The notes below the pieces were generated by a model, which was not told the origin of the DNA, ran no database searches, and worked only from the letters and a program-made list of their open reading frames with translations. From the NCBI GenBank assembly GCA_002928955.1, contig PERT01000012.1, positions 1 to 64,000 of the forward strand: a DNA stretch of 64,000 nt, read 5' to 3'. The translations under genes were made by a program, and so were the position numbers. The DNA comes from Hyphomicrobium sp. GTDB lineage: Bacteria; Pseudomonadota; Alphaproteobacteria; Rhizobiales; Hyphomicrobiaceae. Within the stretch, counting starts at the first letter, position 1; every line of letters starts with the position of its first letter. Below, piece by piece: positions 50,760-59,367 of the stretch.

Positions 50760-52139
50760 ATGAGTTTTGACAATCCTTTCGATGCCAAGACCAAACTGGG
50801 CCACGGGGGCTGCAGCTGCGGCCATCACGCGAGCGATGCGGAGCACCAGAAGGCGATCGAGGCCGACAACCGTGCCGTGGCACGAGACGAAGATCTCAGG
50901 CTGTCGCGCATCGTCGAATCTGCCGTGGTTCGCGCTTTATTTCCCGAGGACGCCACCCGCCGCGCCTTCCTAAGGGCCGTCGGCACCGGCACGGCGGCTG
51001 CAGCCATCGCACAGTTCCTCCCGCTCGGAGCCATCACCGATGCATTTGCTCAAGGCGCGACTCCGGAAAAGAAGGATCTCAAGGTCGGGTTCATTCCCAT
51101 CACTTGCGCGACGCCGATCATCATGGCGCATCCGATGGGCTTCTATTCGAAGCAGGGTTTGAACGTTGAAGTCGTAAAGACCGCGGGCTGGGCCGTAATC
51201 CGCGACAAGACACTCAACAAGGAATACGACGCGGCCCACATGCTATCGCCGATGCCGCTGGCGATCACGCTCGGCGTCGGTTCGAACCCGATCCCTTACA
51301 CGATGCCGGCGGTCGAAAACATCAACGGACAGGCCATCACGCTTTCGATCAAGCACAAGGACAAGCGCAATCCGAAGGACTGGAAGGGCTTCAAGTTCGC
51401 GGTTCCGTTCGATTACTCGATGCACAACTACCTGCTCCGCTATTATCTGGCGGAAGCCGGTCTTGATCCGGACAAGGACGTGCAGATCCGGTCCGTACCG
51501 CCGCCGGAGATGGTGGCCAATCTGCGCGCCGATAACATCGACGGCTTCCTCGCGCCGGATCCCGTCAACCAGCGTGCGGTGTTCGATGGGGCAGGGTTCA
51601 TTCACATCCTGTCGAAAGAAATCTGGGACGGGCATCCCTGCTGTGCGTTCGCTGCGTCGAAGGAGTTCGTCACGCAAATGCCGAACACCTACAGCGCGTT
51701 GCTGAAGGCCATCATCGAGGCGACCGCATTCGCGAGCAAGCAGGAGAACCGTAAGCAGATTGCCGAGGCCATCGCGCCCGCAAACTACCTCAACCAGCCG
51801 CCGACCGTCGTCGAACAGGTCCTGACCGGCACCTACGCGGACGGGCTCGGGAACATCGTGAAAGCCAGCAACCGCATCGATTTCGACCCATTCCCCTGGG
51901 AGAGCTTCGCCATCTGGATCATGACGCAGATGAAGCGTTGGGGACAGTTGAAGGGCGATGTCGACTACAAGGCGATCGCCAAGCAGGTCTTCCTTGCGAC
52001 CGACGCGACCAAGCTCATGAAGGAAGCCGGCCTCACCCCGCCCGACAGCACGACCAAGAAGTTCAAGGTCATGGGCAAGGAGTTCGATCCCGAAAAACCC
52101 GAAGAATACATCGCGAGCTTTGCGATCAAGCGGGTTTGA
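50760..52139 (+). CDS. cynA: Cyanate/nitrate-type ABC transporter substrate-binding protein
   Basis: A 459-residue periplasmic binding protein of the NrtA/CynA/CmpA group. About 60 residues precede an internal Tat signal (TRRAFLRAVGTGTAAAAIAQ); this leader includes a GGCSCGHH Cys/His cluster. The mature domain has KVGFIPITCATPIIMAHPMG and LAITLGVGSNPIPYTMPA, typical of the group. The downstream cyanase marks cyanate as the likely ligand. GGGGAG lies upstream of the ATG at 50760, and a sigma-54 promoter 85 bases before it. Nitrate or bicarbonate would be the alternatives on sequence alone. Confidence 0.85.
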   Translation: MSFDNPFDAKTKLGHGGCSCGHHASDAEHQKAIEADNRAVARDEDLRLSRIVESAVVRALFPEDATRRAFLRAVGTGTAAAAIAQFLPLGAITDAFAQGATPEKKDLKVGFIPITCATPIIMAHPMGFYSKQGLNVEVVKTAGWAVIRDKTLNKEYDAAHMLSPMPLAITLGVGSNPIPYTMPAVENINGQAITLSIKHKDKRNPKDWKGFKFAVPFDYSMHNYLLRYYLAEAGLDPDKDVQIRSVPPPEMVANLRADNIDGFLAPDPVNQRAVFDGAGFIHILSKEIWDGHPCCAFAASKEFVTQMPNTYSALLKAIIEATAFASKQENRKQIAEAIAPANYLNQPPTVVEQVLTGTYADGLGNIVKASNRIDFDPFPWESFAIWIMTQMKRWGQLKGDVDYKAIAKQVFLATDATKLMKEAGLTPPDSTTKKFKVMGKEFDPEKPEEYIASFAIKRV

Positions 52140-52166
52140 GACAACGGACACCAACGGGAGAGCCGA

Positions 52167-53018
52167 ATGGCCCAACCTTCCGCCTCGTCGTTGAACATCA
52201 AGGCGACCATCGTTTCGGTGCTCATCTTGGCGACGTTCCTGTTCGCCTGGCATCTCGGCACGGCGGGCGTCGCCACAACGCAGAAGCTCGATCCCGAATA
52301 CGCCAAGCTGATGGGCGCCACGGCGACGCAAGGCAAATCCGCAATGCCGGGGCCGATCGAGGTAGGTGCCAAGATATGGGAGCATCTGAAAGACCCGTTC
52401 TACGACCGCGGCACCAACGACAAGGGGCTTGGCATCCAGCTCGCGTACTCGATCGGCCGTGTGGCGCTCGGATATCTGCTGGCGGTGGCGGTGGCCATTC
52501 CGCTCGGCTTTCTGATCGGCATGTCGCCTTTGATGAGCCGGGCACTTGATCCGTTCATTCAGGTCATGAAGCCGATCTCGCCTTTGGCGTGGATGCCGCT
52601 CGCGCTCTACACGATCAAGGATTCGGGGATGTCGGCCATCTTCGTGATTTTCATCTGTTCGCTTTGGCCGATGCTGATCAATACGGCGTTCGGCGTGGCC
52701 AGCGTGCGCAAAGAATGGCTGAATGTCGCAAAGACGCTCGAACTCGGCCCGGCGCGGACGGCGCTCAGCGTGATCCTGCCGGCCGCCGCGCCGACGATCT
52801 TCACCGGAATGCGCATCTCCATCGGTATCGCGTGGCTCGTCATCGTCGCCGCCGAGATGCTCGTGGGCGGAACCGGCATCGGCTACTTCGTGTGGAACGA
52901 GTGGAACAACCTGTCAATCACCAACGTGATCACCGCAATCCTCGCCATCGGGCTCGTCGGCATGGCGCTCGACCAGTTGATGGCGCGGCTGCAGAAGTCG
53001 GTATCGTACGCGGATTGA
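52167..53018 (+). CDS. cynB: ABC transporter permease, cyanate uptake
   Basis: A 283-residue inner-membrane protein with six predicted helices, the first at residues 12-28. The family's coupling (EAA) loop is [20 protein letters not shown] followed by [15 protein letters not shown]. It also carries [19 protein letters not shown], conserved in the NrtB/TauC/CynB group. It forms the channel with the ATPase encoded 68 bases downstream. Confidence 0.88.
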   Translation: MAQPSASSLNIKATIVSVLILATFLFAWHLGTAGVATTQKLDPEYAKLMGATATQGKSAMPGPIEVGAKIWEHLKDPFYDRGTNDKGLGIQLAYSIGRVALGYLLAVAVAIPLGFLIGMSPLMSRALDPFIQVMKPISPLAWMPLALYTIKDSGMSAIFVIFICSLWPMLINTAFGVASVRKEWLNVAKTLELGPARTALSVILPAAAPTIFTGMRISIGIAWLVIVAAEMLVGGTGIGYFVWNEWNNLSITNVITAILAIGLVGMALDQLMARLQKSVSYAD

Positions 53019-53086
53019 AGACACGAAAGGCGCCGGTTCAGCATGCGCTGGAGGCCAACGAAAACGAACGACGGCAGGGGACAACA

Positions 53087-54034
53087 ATGACCAAGGCCTT
53101 GATCAGCGCCGAGGGGCTTGCCAAGCGGTTTCCGCAAGGGCAAGGACAACCGCCGCTGACCGTATTCGAGAACCTTTGGTTCGAGATCGCCCACGGCGAG
53201 TTTGCCTGCATCATCGGCCATTCGGGCTGCGGCAAGTCAACGATCCTGAATGCGCTGGCGGGACTCGATACGGCATCGGAAGGCAACATCATCGTCGGCG
53301 GCAAGCATGTCGAAGGGCCAAGCCTCGATCGCGCCGTGATCTTCCAGGGCAACGCGCTGATGCCGTGGCTATCGGCGCTTGGCAACGTCGAGTTGGCGGT
53401 TTCATCGCGGCACAAGGACTGGTCCCGGGCAGAAGTTCGTGAGCACGCCATGAAGTACCTTGATCTCGTGCACCTTAACGGGTCGGAGCTCAAGAAGCCG
53501 TCGCAACTATCGGGTGGCATGAAGCAGCGTGTCGGCATCGCACGCGCACTCTCGATCGAACCACAGATCCTGCTGATGGACGAGCCGTTCAGTGCCCTCG
53601 ATGCGCTCACCCGCGGCTCGCTCCAGGACGAGGTGCTGTCGGTGCGCGCGAAGACGAAGCAGACCATCTTCATGATCACCCACGACGTCGACGAGGCGAT
53701 GCTGCTCGCCGACAAGATCCTGCTGATGACCAACGGGCCCAAGGCCCGGATCGCGGAGATCGTTGAGAACACGCTGCCGAAAGAGCGTTCGCGGACCGAT
53801 CTCCACAAGCACCCGAACTACTATCCGCTGCGCAATCACATGATCGAATTCCTGGTGACGCGATCGCGCGAGCTCGCTGGCGGCGCTGGCGCCAAGCCCG
53901 GCGAGCTTCGCCATCCGCCCGTCGTCAGGCCAACTATCGGAGGCACAACCCATGTTGAAACGGCCCGTTCCAGTCAACCGGCCGAAAGCACCGCTGCCAC
54001 GGACTTACAAGCCGGGCGCGTGTCAGCGGCCTGA
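53087..54034 (+). CDS. cynD: ABC transporter ATP-binding protein, cyanate uptake
   Basis: A 315-residue ATPase. Walker A is [12 protein letters not shown], the Q-loop is [10 protein letters not shown], the signature is [15 protein letters not shown], Walker B is [12 protein letters not shown], and the switch His is in MITHDVDE. The C-terminal [20 protein letters not shown] is specific to the NrtD/CynD group. The last 40 residues form a variable Ser/Thr-rich tail. The frame is open far upstream, but the start at 53087 matches the family start; GGCAGGGG precedes it. Confidence 0.88.
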   Translation: MTKALISAEGLAKRFPQGQGQPPLTVFENLWFEIAHGEFACIIGHSGCGKSTILNALAGLDTASEGNIIVGGKHVEGPSLDRAVIFQGNALMPWLSALGNVELAVSSRHKDWSRAEVREHAMKYLDLVHLNGSELKKPSQLSGGMKQRVGIARALSIEPQILLMDEPFSALDALTRGSLQDEVLSVRAKTKQTIFMITHDVDEAMLLADKILLMTNGPKARIAEIVENTLPKERSRTDLHKHPNYYPLRNHMIEFLVTRSRELAGGAGAKPGELRHPPVVRPTIGGTTHVETARSSQPAESTAATDLQAGRVSAA

Positions 54035-54185
54035 TGGAGACGACTTCGAAGTACTGGAACCAGAAGCCGCGGCCAACGGGCATGCGGTAGCCGGGCTTCG
54101 GCGACCGACGCTGTTTGCCCACCGGTTCCAGCCGACGGCCCCGCCTCAACCTGAAAAACAATCGCCAACCCAAGGAGCACGACCG

Positions 54186-54677
54186 ATGAAGCGCGAAGAC
54201 CTCACCGAGAAGATTTTGGATATCAAGCGCGAGAAGGGCTGGACCTGGAAGTTCATCACCGACGAGATTGGCGGCATGGCGCCGACGCTGGTGGTCGGCG
54301 CGCTGCTCGGACAGATGAAGCTCGTGAAGCCGGTGGCGAAGAAGGCGGCGACGCTGTTCGGTCTCACGCCTGCCGAGGAAGCGATGCTGAACGAGGTGCC
54401 CTATCGTGGCATGGGGACGCCGATGCCGCCGACTGACCCGCTGATCTATCGCTTCTACGAGATGGTGATGGTCAATGGCCCGGCGTGGAAGGCGCTGATC
54501 GAGGAGGAATTCGGCGACGGCATCATGTCGGCCATCGACTTCAATTTCGATTTCGAGCGCGAGGCCAATCCCAAGGGCGACCGCGTCAAGATCACCATGA
54601 GCGGCAAGTTTCTGCCGTACAAGTACTACGGCAACGAGCAGGGCATTCCCGACTACGGTTTCAAGGAGACCGTGTGA
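54186..54677 (+). CDS. cynS: Cyanate hydratase (cyanase)
   Basis: A 163-residue enzyme. It converts cyanate and bicarbonate to ammonia and CO2 via carbamate, supplying nitrogen and detoxifying cyanate. The N-terminal helical part (KREDLTEKILDIKREKGWTW) is lambda-repressor-like. The active-site Arg and Glu lie in YRFYEMVMVNG, and the Ser in FGDGIMSAIDF. The C terminus is about 10 residues longer than E. coli CynS (KYYGNEQGIPDYGFKETV). It follows cynD by 151 bases and ends with a strong terminator. Confidence 0.95.
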   Translation: MKREDLTEKILDIKREKGWTWKFITDEIGGMAPTLVVGALLGQMKLVKPVAKKAATLFGLTPAEEAMLNEVPYRGMGTPMPPTDPLIYRFYEMVMVNGPAWKALIEEEFGDGIMSAIDFNFDFEREANPKGDRVKITMSGKFLPYKYYGNEQGIPDYGFKETV

Positions 54678-54714
54678 GGCGATAGATAACGGTTTGACGG
54701 GTGGGGCACGGCAG

Positions 54715-54748
54715 GAAGGGGCGCAGCGAAATGCGCCCCTTCTTTTTT
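54715..54748 (+). terminator. Strong rho-independent terminator after cynS
   Basis: An 11-bp stem (54715-54725 with 54732-54742) with a GCGAAA loop is followed by six Ts. It closes the cyn operon; on the other strand its A-rich side makes it less effective for argE. Confidence 0.9.
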
Positions 54749-54753
54749 GAAGC

Positions 54754-55914
54754 TCACCCCTCCGCCCAATCAGCCAATGAGGTGAGGAAGGCCGAGCATT
54801 TGTCGAGTTCGCTGGCGGCGATCCATTCGTTGGCGGTGTGGGCTTCTGAGATCGAGCCGGGGCCGCAGACGACGGCCGGCACTCCAGCATCCTGGAACAG
54901 TCCCGCCTCCGTGCCATACGACACTGTGTGCGTGCGGTTCTGGCCGAGCAGCCGCAGCACGAGCGCGACGACTTCCGCAGATGGGTCGGCCGCAAACGGC
55001 GGCACGTTGTTGGCTTGCCGGATCGAGATGTCCGCTTCCGGAGCCACCGCACGCATCTCGGGCAAGCAATGGGTCTCGGCGAAATCGCGGAGGCGGCGCT
55101 CCACCGTGCCGACGTCGAAACCGGGCAACGCGCGCACGTCGAAGCTGAACCGGCAGCCGACCGGCACGATGTTGGTCGCTGTGCCGCCCTCGATCTGAGT
55201 GACCTGGAGCGTGCAATAGGGCGGGTCGAACCGTGGATCGGCGGCGGCCTCGCGGAGATCGGCTTCGATGCGAGCGAGCTCTCCCAGCAGCCGCGCCGAA
55301 TAGGTGATCGCGTTGACGCCGAGCGGCGCCATGCTCGAGTGGGCGGCGCGGCCCCTCACTTCGACCACCCAGCGGACCGGCCCCTTGTGCGCGTCGACCA
55401 CGGCCATGGTCGTCGGTTCGCCAACAATGACCATGCGCGGGCGCGGCAGGCGGGCGCCTAGCTCGGCCAGCAAGGGACGCACGCCGATGCAGCCGATCTC
55501 CTCGTCGTAGGAGAACACGATGTGGAACGGCACGGCGAGCTTGCGGCGTGCGAGATCAGGCACGGCTGCGAGTACGCACGCGAGAAAGCCCTTCATGTCA
55601 GTGGTGCCACGACCGTAGAGCTTGCCGCCGCGCTGAGTGAGCGTGAACGGCTCGGTGTCCCAGGCCTGGCCGTCGACGGGCACGACGTCGGTATGGCCAG
55701 AGAGCGCGATGCCGGGAACGTCGGTCGGCCCGATGGTCGCGTACAGGCTGGCCTTCTGCCCATTGGCGGTGGGGACCAACTGGCTTTCGATGCCGTGGCT
55801 CGCGAGATAACCGGCGACAAAGGCGATCAGATCGCGGTTCGATTTCCAGCTGGTGGTGTCGAAGGCGACCAGATGGGCGAGCAGTTCCGTCGCGGAGAAA
55901 GTCTGGGCGCTCAT
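54754..55914 (-). CDS. argE: Acetylornithine deacetylase (M20 family)
   Basis: A 386-residue zinc amidohydrolase. Metal ligands are visible: His in LSGHTDVVPVDG, the bridging Asp in GRGTTDMKGF, the catalytic Glu pair in SYDEEIGCIG, Glu/Asp in IVGEPTTM, and the late His in SEAHTANEW. It releases acetate from N-acetylornithine in arginine synthesis. Succinyl-diaminopimelate desuccinylase is the nearest alternative; the SYDEEIGCIGVRPLL context favours ArgE. Met at 55914 follows GAGAG. Confidence 0.9.
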   Translation of the reverse strand: MSAQTFSATELLAHLVAFDTTSWKSNRDLIAFVAGYLASHGIESQLVPTANGQKASLYATIGPTDVPGIALSGHTDVVPVDGQAWDTEPFTLTQRGGKLYGRGTTDMKGFLACVLAAVPDLARRKLAVPFHIVFSYDEEIGCIGVRPLLAELGARLPRPRMVIVGEPTTMAVVDAHKGPVRWVVEVRGRAAHSSMAPLGVNAITYSARLLGELARIEADLREAAADPRFDPPYCTLQVTQIEGGTATNIVPVGCRFSFDVRALPGFDVGTVERRLRDFAETHCLPEMRAVAPEADISIRQANNVPPFAADPSAEVVALVLRLLGQNRTHTVSYGTEAGLFQDAGVPAVVCGPGSISEAHTANEWIAASELDKCSAFLTSLADWAEG

Positions 55915-55987
55915 TCGTGCTCTCGGTCGGGACGGCGGAGTTGGGGCGTAGAGGCAAAGTGTCGTCGGGCGCCGTGGTTCCGATGTG

Positions 55988-56380
55988 TCAGTTGACACTG
56001 CGGATCGAGTGCGGACTGTCGAGCGAGAACGCGGGAACCGCCACCTCGAACAACTCGCCCTTTTGGCCGGCCATCTGATAGGTCCCTACCATGATGCCTG
56101 AGGGTGTCTTGAGCGGGCAGCCCGAGGTGTAGGTAAAGCTTTCCCCTGGTGGGATGACGGGGGTCTGCCCCACCACGCCAGGGCCGCGTATTTCCTCGGT
56201 TTGGCCGAGTGCATTGGTGATCCGCCAGACACGAGAGCGCAGCTGGACTGGCGCATCCCTCTCGTTGGAGATGTGCACGGTGTAGGCCCAGAAGTAGTAA
56301 CCTTCGTCCGGCGATGACTGGTCCTCGATATATTGCGGTTCGACGCGAACACGGACACCGCGTGTGAGCTGTTCATACAT
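55988..56380 (-). CDS. apaG: ApaG domain protein
   Basis: A 130-residue protein made of one ApaG fold, a fibronectin-III-like beta sandwich. Family marks are VRVEPQYIEDQSSPDEGYYF, AYTVHISNERDAPVQLRSR and GPGVVGQTPVIPPGESFTY, ending TPSGIMVGTYQM. In E. coli apaG lies with apaH and is linked to cobalt resistance; its biochemical role is open. The frame extends 70 residues upstream of the Met at 56380 but without family similarity. Confidence 0.93.
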   Translation of the reverse strand: MYEQLTRGVRVRVEPQYIEDQSSPDEGYYFWAYTVHISNERDAPVQLRSRVWRITNALGQTEEIRGPGVVGQTPVIPPGESFTYTSGCPLKTPSGIMVGTYQMAGQKGELFEVAVPAFSLDSPHSIRSVN

Positions 56381-56622
56381 GGCGGATCGTCCAGTGTGGG
56401 TCGTCGTGTCGCAGTGTGCAGGCGGATCGTCACGGCCGGCATCTGCCTCGAAAAGCGCCTGCCGACGGCCCTTGAATTCGAACAATACCAAACACTGTGG
56501 CAGGAGCTTCATAAGGCCGTTTAGATGGTATCGCATTGTGAGGCCACTGGAAACAGCAAGTACATGGCGCCGACCGGTTGCCTGCTCCATGGGACCTCCG
56601 CCGCGAAAAGAGGATAGCCAAC

Positions 56623-57228
56623 ATGTTCGATGCTCGCATCCGGCCGCTGATCGACCCGCCGTTGAACGAAGCTGGGCGCCGGCTGGCGCGATCCGGCATC
56701 ACGGCCGACGCGGTGACGATATTCGGCTTCGCGCTCGGCATGACCGCTGCCACGGCCATCGCACTCGGACGCATCGACATCGGCCTCGGATTGTTCCTGG
56801 TCGGACGGCTCGCAGACGGTCTTGATGGCGCCGTCGCCCGCGCCACCCGCAAGACCGATCGTGGCGGGTTCCTTGACATCGTGCTCGATTTTCTGCTCTA
56901 CGGCGCGATCCCGCTGGCGTTCGCGATCCATGACCCCGTGCAGAACGCCTTGCCGGCGGCGGTGCTGCTCATGAGCTTTTTCGCCAACGGCACCGCGTTC
57001 CTGGCGTTCGCGATCATGGCCGAGCGGCGCAAAATCGAGACCGACGCGCAGGGCCAGAAATCGTTGTTCTACATGGCGGGTCTGGTTGAAGGCTTCGAAA
57101 CGGTGGTGGCGCTGGCCGCCATGTGTCTGTTTTCCACGTGGTTCGCCGAGATTGCCTATGGCTACGCCGCGCTATGCTTCGCCTCCGCCTTTGGCCGTAT
57201 TCTGTTTGCATGGCGGGTGCTGGCGTGA
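56623..57228 (+). CDS. CDP-alcohol phosphatidyltransferase family protein
   Basis: A 201-residue membrane enzyme with about six helices. The CDP-alcohol transferase signature DG-x2-AR-x8-G-x3-D-x3-D is complete: DGLDGAVARATRKTDRGG, then FLDIVLD. It transfers a phosphatidyl group from CDP-diacylglycerol to an alcohol; the acceptor is not clear (not the usual PgsA or PssA, which has its own gene at 61992). AAAGAGGA precedes the ATG at 56623. Confidence 0.87.
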   Translation: MFDARIRPLIDPPLNEAGRRLARSGITADAVTIFGFALGMTAATAIALGRIDIGLGLFLVGRLADGLDGAVARATRKTDRGGFLDIVLDFLLYGAIPLAFAIHDPVQNALPAAVLLMSFFANGTAFLAFAIMAERRKIETDAQGQKSLFYMAGLVEGFETVVALAAMCLFSTWFAEIAYGYAALCFASAFGRILFAWRVLA

Positions 57229-57274
57229 ACAAGTGCCGACGGCGACGGATTTCTAAATGCCAAAAGGAGATGCG

Positions 57275-58093
57275 ATGTCCATCCGAACCGAGCTGGCACT
57301 CTTGACGATGTGCGCACTCCTGGCGCCCGGCACCGCCTATGCTGCCGCTTGTGGCAACGGCCCGGCCGGGTTTGATGCGTGGATCACCGCGTTCAAACCG
57401 CGCGCGAAGGCGGCTGGAATATCGGAGAAGGCGATCGCGGCGGGCCTCGCGGGCGTCAGTTACGACGCCAACGTCATCCGCCTCGACCGCGGGCAGAAGT
57501 CGTTCAAGCTGTCGTTCGAGCAGTTCTATGCGCGGCGCGTGTCGTCGTCGCTGATCTCGCGCGGCAAGCAGAAATTGCAGCAGCACAAGGCGCTGCTCGA
57601 CCGCATCCAGCAGCAATACGGTGTGCCGCCAGCGGTGCTGATTTCGATCTGGGGGCTCGAGACCAACTACGGCGCGGACGGCGGTGGCAAATTGTCGATC
57701 GTGCGCTCGCTGGCAACGCTGGCCTACGACTGCCGCCGCAGCGCGTTCTTCGAGAACGAACTGGTCAACGCCCTGAGGATCATCGATCGCGGCGACATGG
57801 CGGCGAGCGAACTCACGGGCGGTTGGGCGGGCGAGATCGGGCAGGTGCAGTTCCTGCCGTCGTCCTACGTCAAGCACGCGGTCGATTTCGACGGCGACGG
57901 GCGGCGCAACCTCAAATCGAGCGTGCCCGACATGCTGGCGTCGACGGCCAAGTTCCTGAAGTCCTATGGCTGGAAGGCGGGCCAGCCATGGGCACCCGGC
58001 ACCGCGAATTACGCGGTCATCAAGGACTGGAACCGCGCCGAAGTCTACCAGAAGACCATCGCTGTGATGTCCGAACGGCTGGCGGGTGGGTGA
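57275..58093 (+). CDS. Lytic murein transglycosylase (MltB-like)
   Basis: A 272-residue periplasmic peptidoglycan-cleaving enzyme. The signal peptide is SIRTELALLTMCALLAPGTA. The catalytic Glu lies in ISIWGLETNYGAD (about residue 129), and the substrate groove includes GGWAGEIGQVQFLPSSYVKH and DFDGDGRRNL, typical of the SLT_2 (MltB) group. The start at 57275 has AAAAGGAG upstream. It lacks the C-terminal peptidoglycan-binding domain that many alphaproteobacterial members carry. Confidence 0.9.
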   Translation: MSIRTELALLTMCALLAPGTAYAAACGNGPAGFDAWITAFKPRAKAAGISEKAIAAGLAGVSYDANVIRLDRGQKSFKLSFEQFYARRVSSSLISRGKQKLQQHKALLDRIQQQYGVPPAVLISIWGLETNYGADGGGKLSIVRSLATLAYDCRRSAFFENELVNALRIIDRGDMAASELTGGWAGEIGQVQFLPSSYVKHAVDFDGDGRRNLKSSVPDMLASTAKFLKSYGWKAGQPWAPGTANYAVIKDWNRAEVYQKTIAVMSERLAGG

Positions 58094-58173
58094 TGTTGCG
58101 ATGTGCGTGACGGACGAACCATCCCGCGCGCACGCTAAGCCTCGAAGTTCCGTCCAGCCACAGGAGAAGTCAC

Positions 58174-58608
58174 ATGCATGTAAATAGCAAGGACGCGGAA
58201 ACCGCTATCAAGGCCGCGATCAAGAAGGCCCAGGCGATGGGTACGCAGATGTGTATCGCCGTCGTCGATTCGGGCGCGAACCTGAAGGCATTCCACCGCA
58301 TGGACGACGCCTGGGTCGGCTCGATCGACATCGCGATCAAGAAGGCGAAGACGGCTGTGTTCTTCGGCATGCCGACCGGGCAGATCGGCAAGCTGTCGCA
58401 GCCCGGCGCGCCGCTGTACGGCATCGAGCACTCCAATGACGGGCTGATCACGTTTCCAGGTGGATTGCCGATTGTGGATACCGACGGCGTGCTGGTCGGG
58501 GCCATCGGGGTTTCCGGTAGCACCGTCGAAAACGACCACGCGGTGGCTCTCGCCGGCGTCAAAACGATCGGTGCCAGTGATCTGCCCGCCCACCCATGGC
58601 GCACGTGA
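58174..58608 (+). CDS. GlcG/HbpS family heme-binding-type protein
   Basis: A 144-residue protein matching the GlcG/HbpS (DUF336) family: [20 protein letters not shown], followed by a central helix ([12 protein letters not shown]) and the glycine-rich [20 protein letters not shown] ending. Family members are known as heme binders or accessory proteins of glycolate oxidation operons. No signal peptide is seen. No glc genes lie nearby. Confidence 0.88.
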   Translation: MHVNSKDAETAIKAAIKKAQAMGTQMCIAVVDSGANLKAFHRMDDAWVGSIDIAIKKAKTAVFFGMPTGQIGKLSQPGAPLYGIEHSNDGLITFPGGLPIVDTDGVLVGAIGVSGSTVENDHAVALAGVKTIGASDLPAHPWRT

Positions 58609-58674
58609 CGCGCGGAGGCCCGGAGACCCATCGAGAACCAACGTCGAAACTATGGCCGCCAATAGTCCGTTTGC

Positions 58675-59073
58675 TCAACGGCGTCGTTCCAAAAACGAGC
58701 AGCGGCGATTGAATGCGACGCGGGTCACGCCCATCGTCTTCGTCCAGCCGGACTTGCAATGTTCGACGTCGATGACGACCGGTAGAGAGCGCGCCGAGCC
58801 GGCTGCGGACAAAGCCGGGCGCGGGCTGATTGGTGCCAGGCGCCCGTCCGGAATCGATCCTCGCGGCACAATGGGCGTGCCGTTTGCCGCGCCGGGCTTT
58901 CCGGAATAAAGCGGAATTGGACGCGCGAAGGGGTCGGCAGGCACGCCGAGCGGCGCGGGCACGTAGCGTCGCTCGCGGTCATATTGGGCGAACGCGGGGT
59001 CGACTAAGGCAAGTGCCGCAGCCAACGCCACAGACGCCGTCCACACGCCAATCTGCAAGGAAACTGATCTCAC
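58675..59073 (-). CDS. Exported Pro-rich hypothetical protein
   Basis: A 132-residue protein with a clear signal peptide (SLQIGVWTASVALAAALALV then DPAFA). The mature part is Pro/Arg-rich (RRYVPAPLGVPADPFARPIP) and low in predicted structure, ending with VVIDVEHCKSGWTKTMG and two cysteines. I recognise no family. It is divergent from the DegP gene and convergent with the GlcG-family gene. Confidence 0.7.
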   Translation of the reverse strand: MRSVSLQIGVWTASVALAAALALVDPAFAQYDRERRYVPAPLGVPADPFARPIPLYSGKPGAANGTPIVPRGSIPDGRLAPISPRPALSAAGSARSLPVVIDVEHCKSGWTKTMGVTRVAFNRRCSFLERRR

Positions 59074-59367
59074 GTGCTGAGGATGGATACGGTTGCTGCT
59101 CGGACAATGAACGATCGGAAAGCGGCGAAGTCAAGTCCCTGGTCCCCGCCCGAGGCGTTGGTCCGAGCAGGCGGGGCCAGGGTTGTCGGACCGAGGATGG
59201 GCCGGCCAGGGACAGGCTGCGTGACCATCGTTGACAGCGACACCGCCATGCCCAACTTTGCGCTACACTCGACCGAAGACACGGTGTGCGCGACCACTGA
59301 CCCCGTGTAACGTACTTTGCCTGCCGGGCTTCCACCAAACCTGCGTTCAATCCTGGAGACGACCTCG

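Noticed and set aside
50760-54034. Nitrate transporter (NrtABD)
   Set aside because: Sequence alone allows it, but cynS in the same operon and no nitrate reductase nearby favour cyanate.
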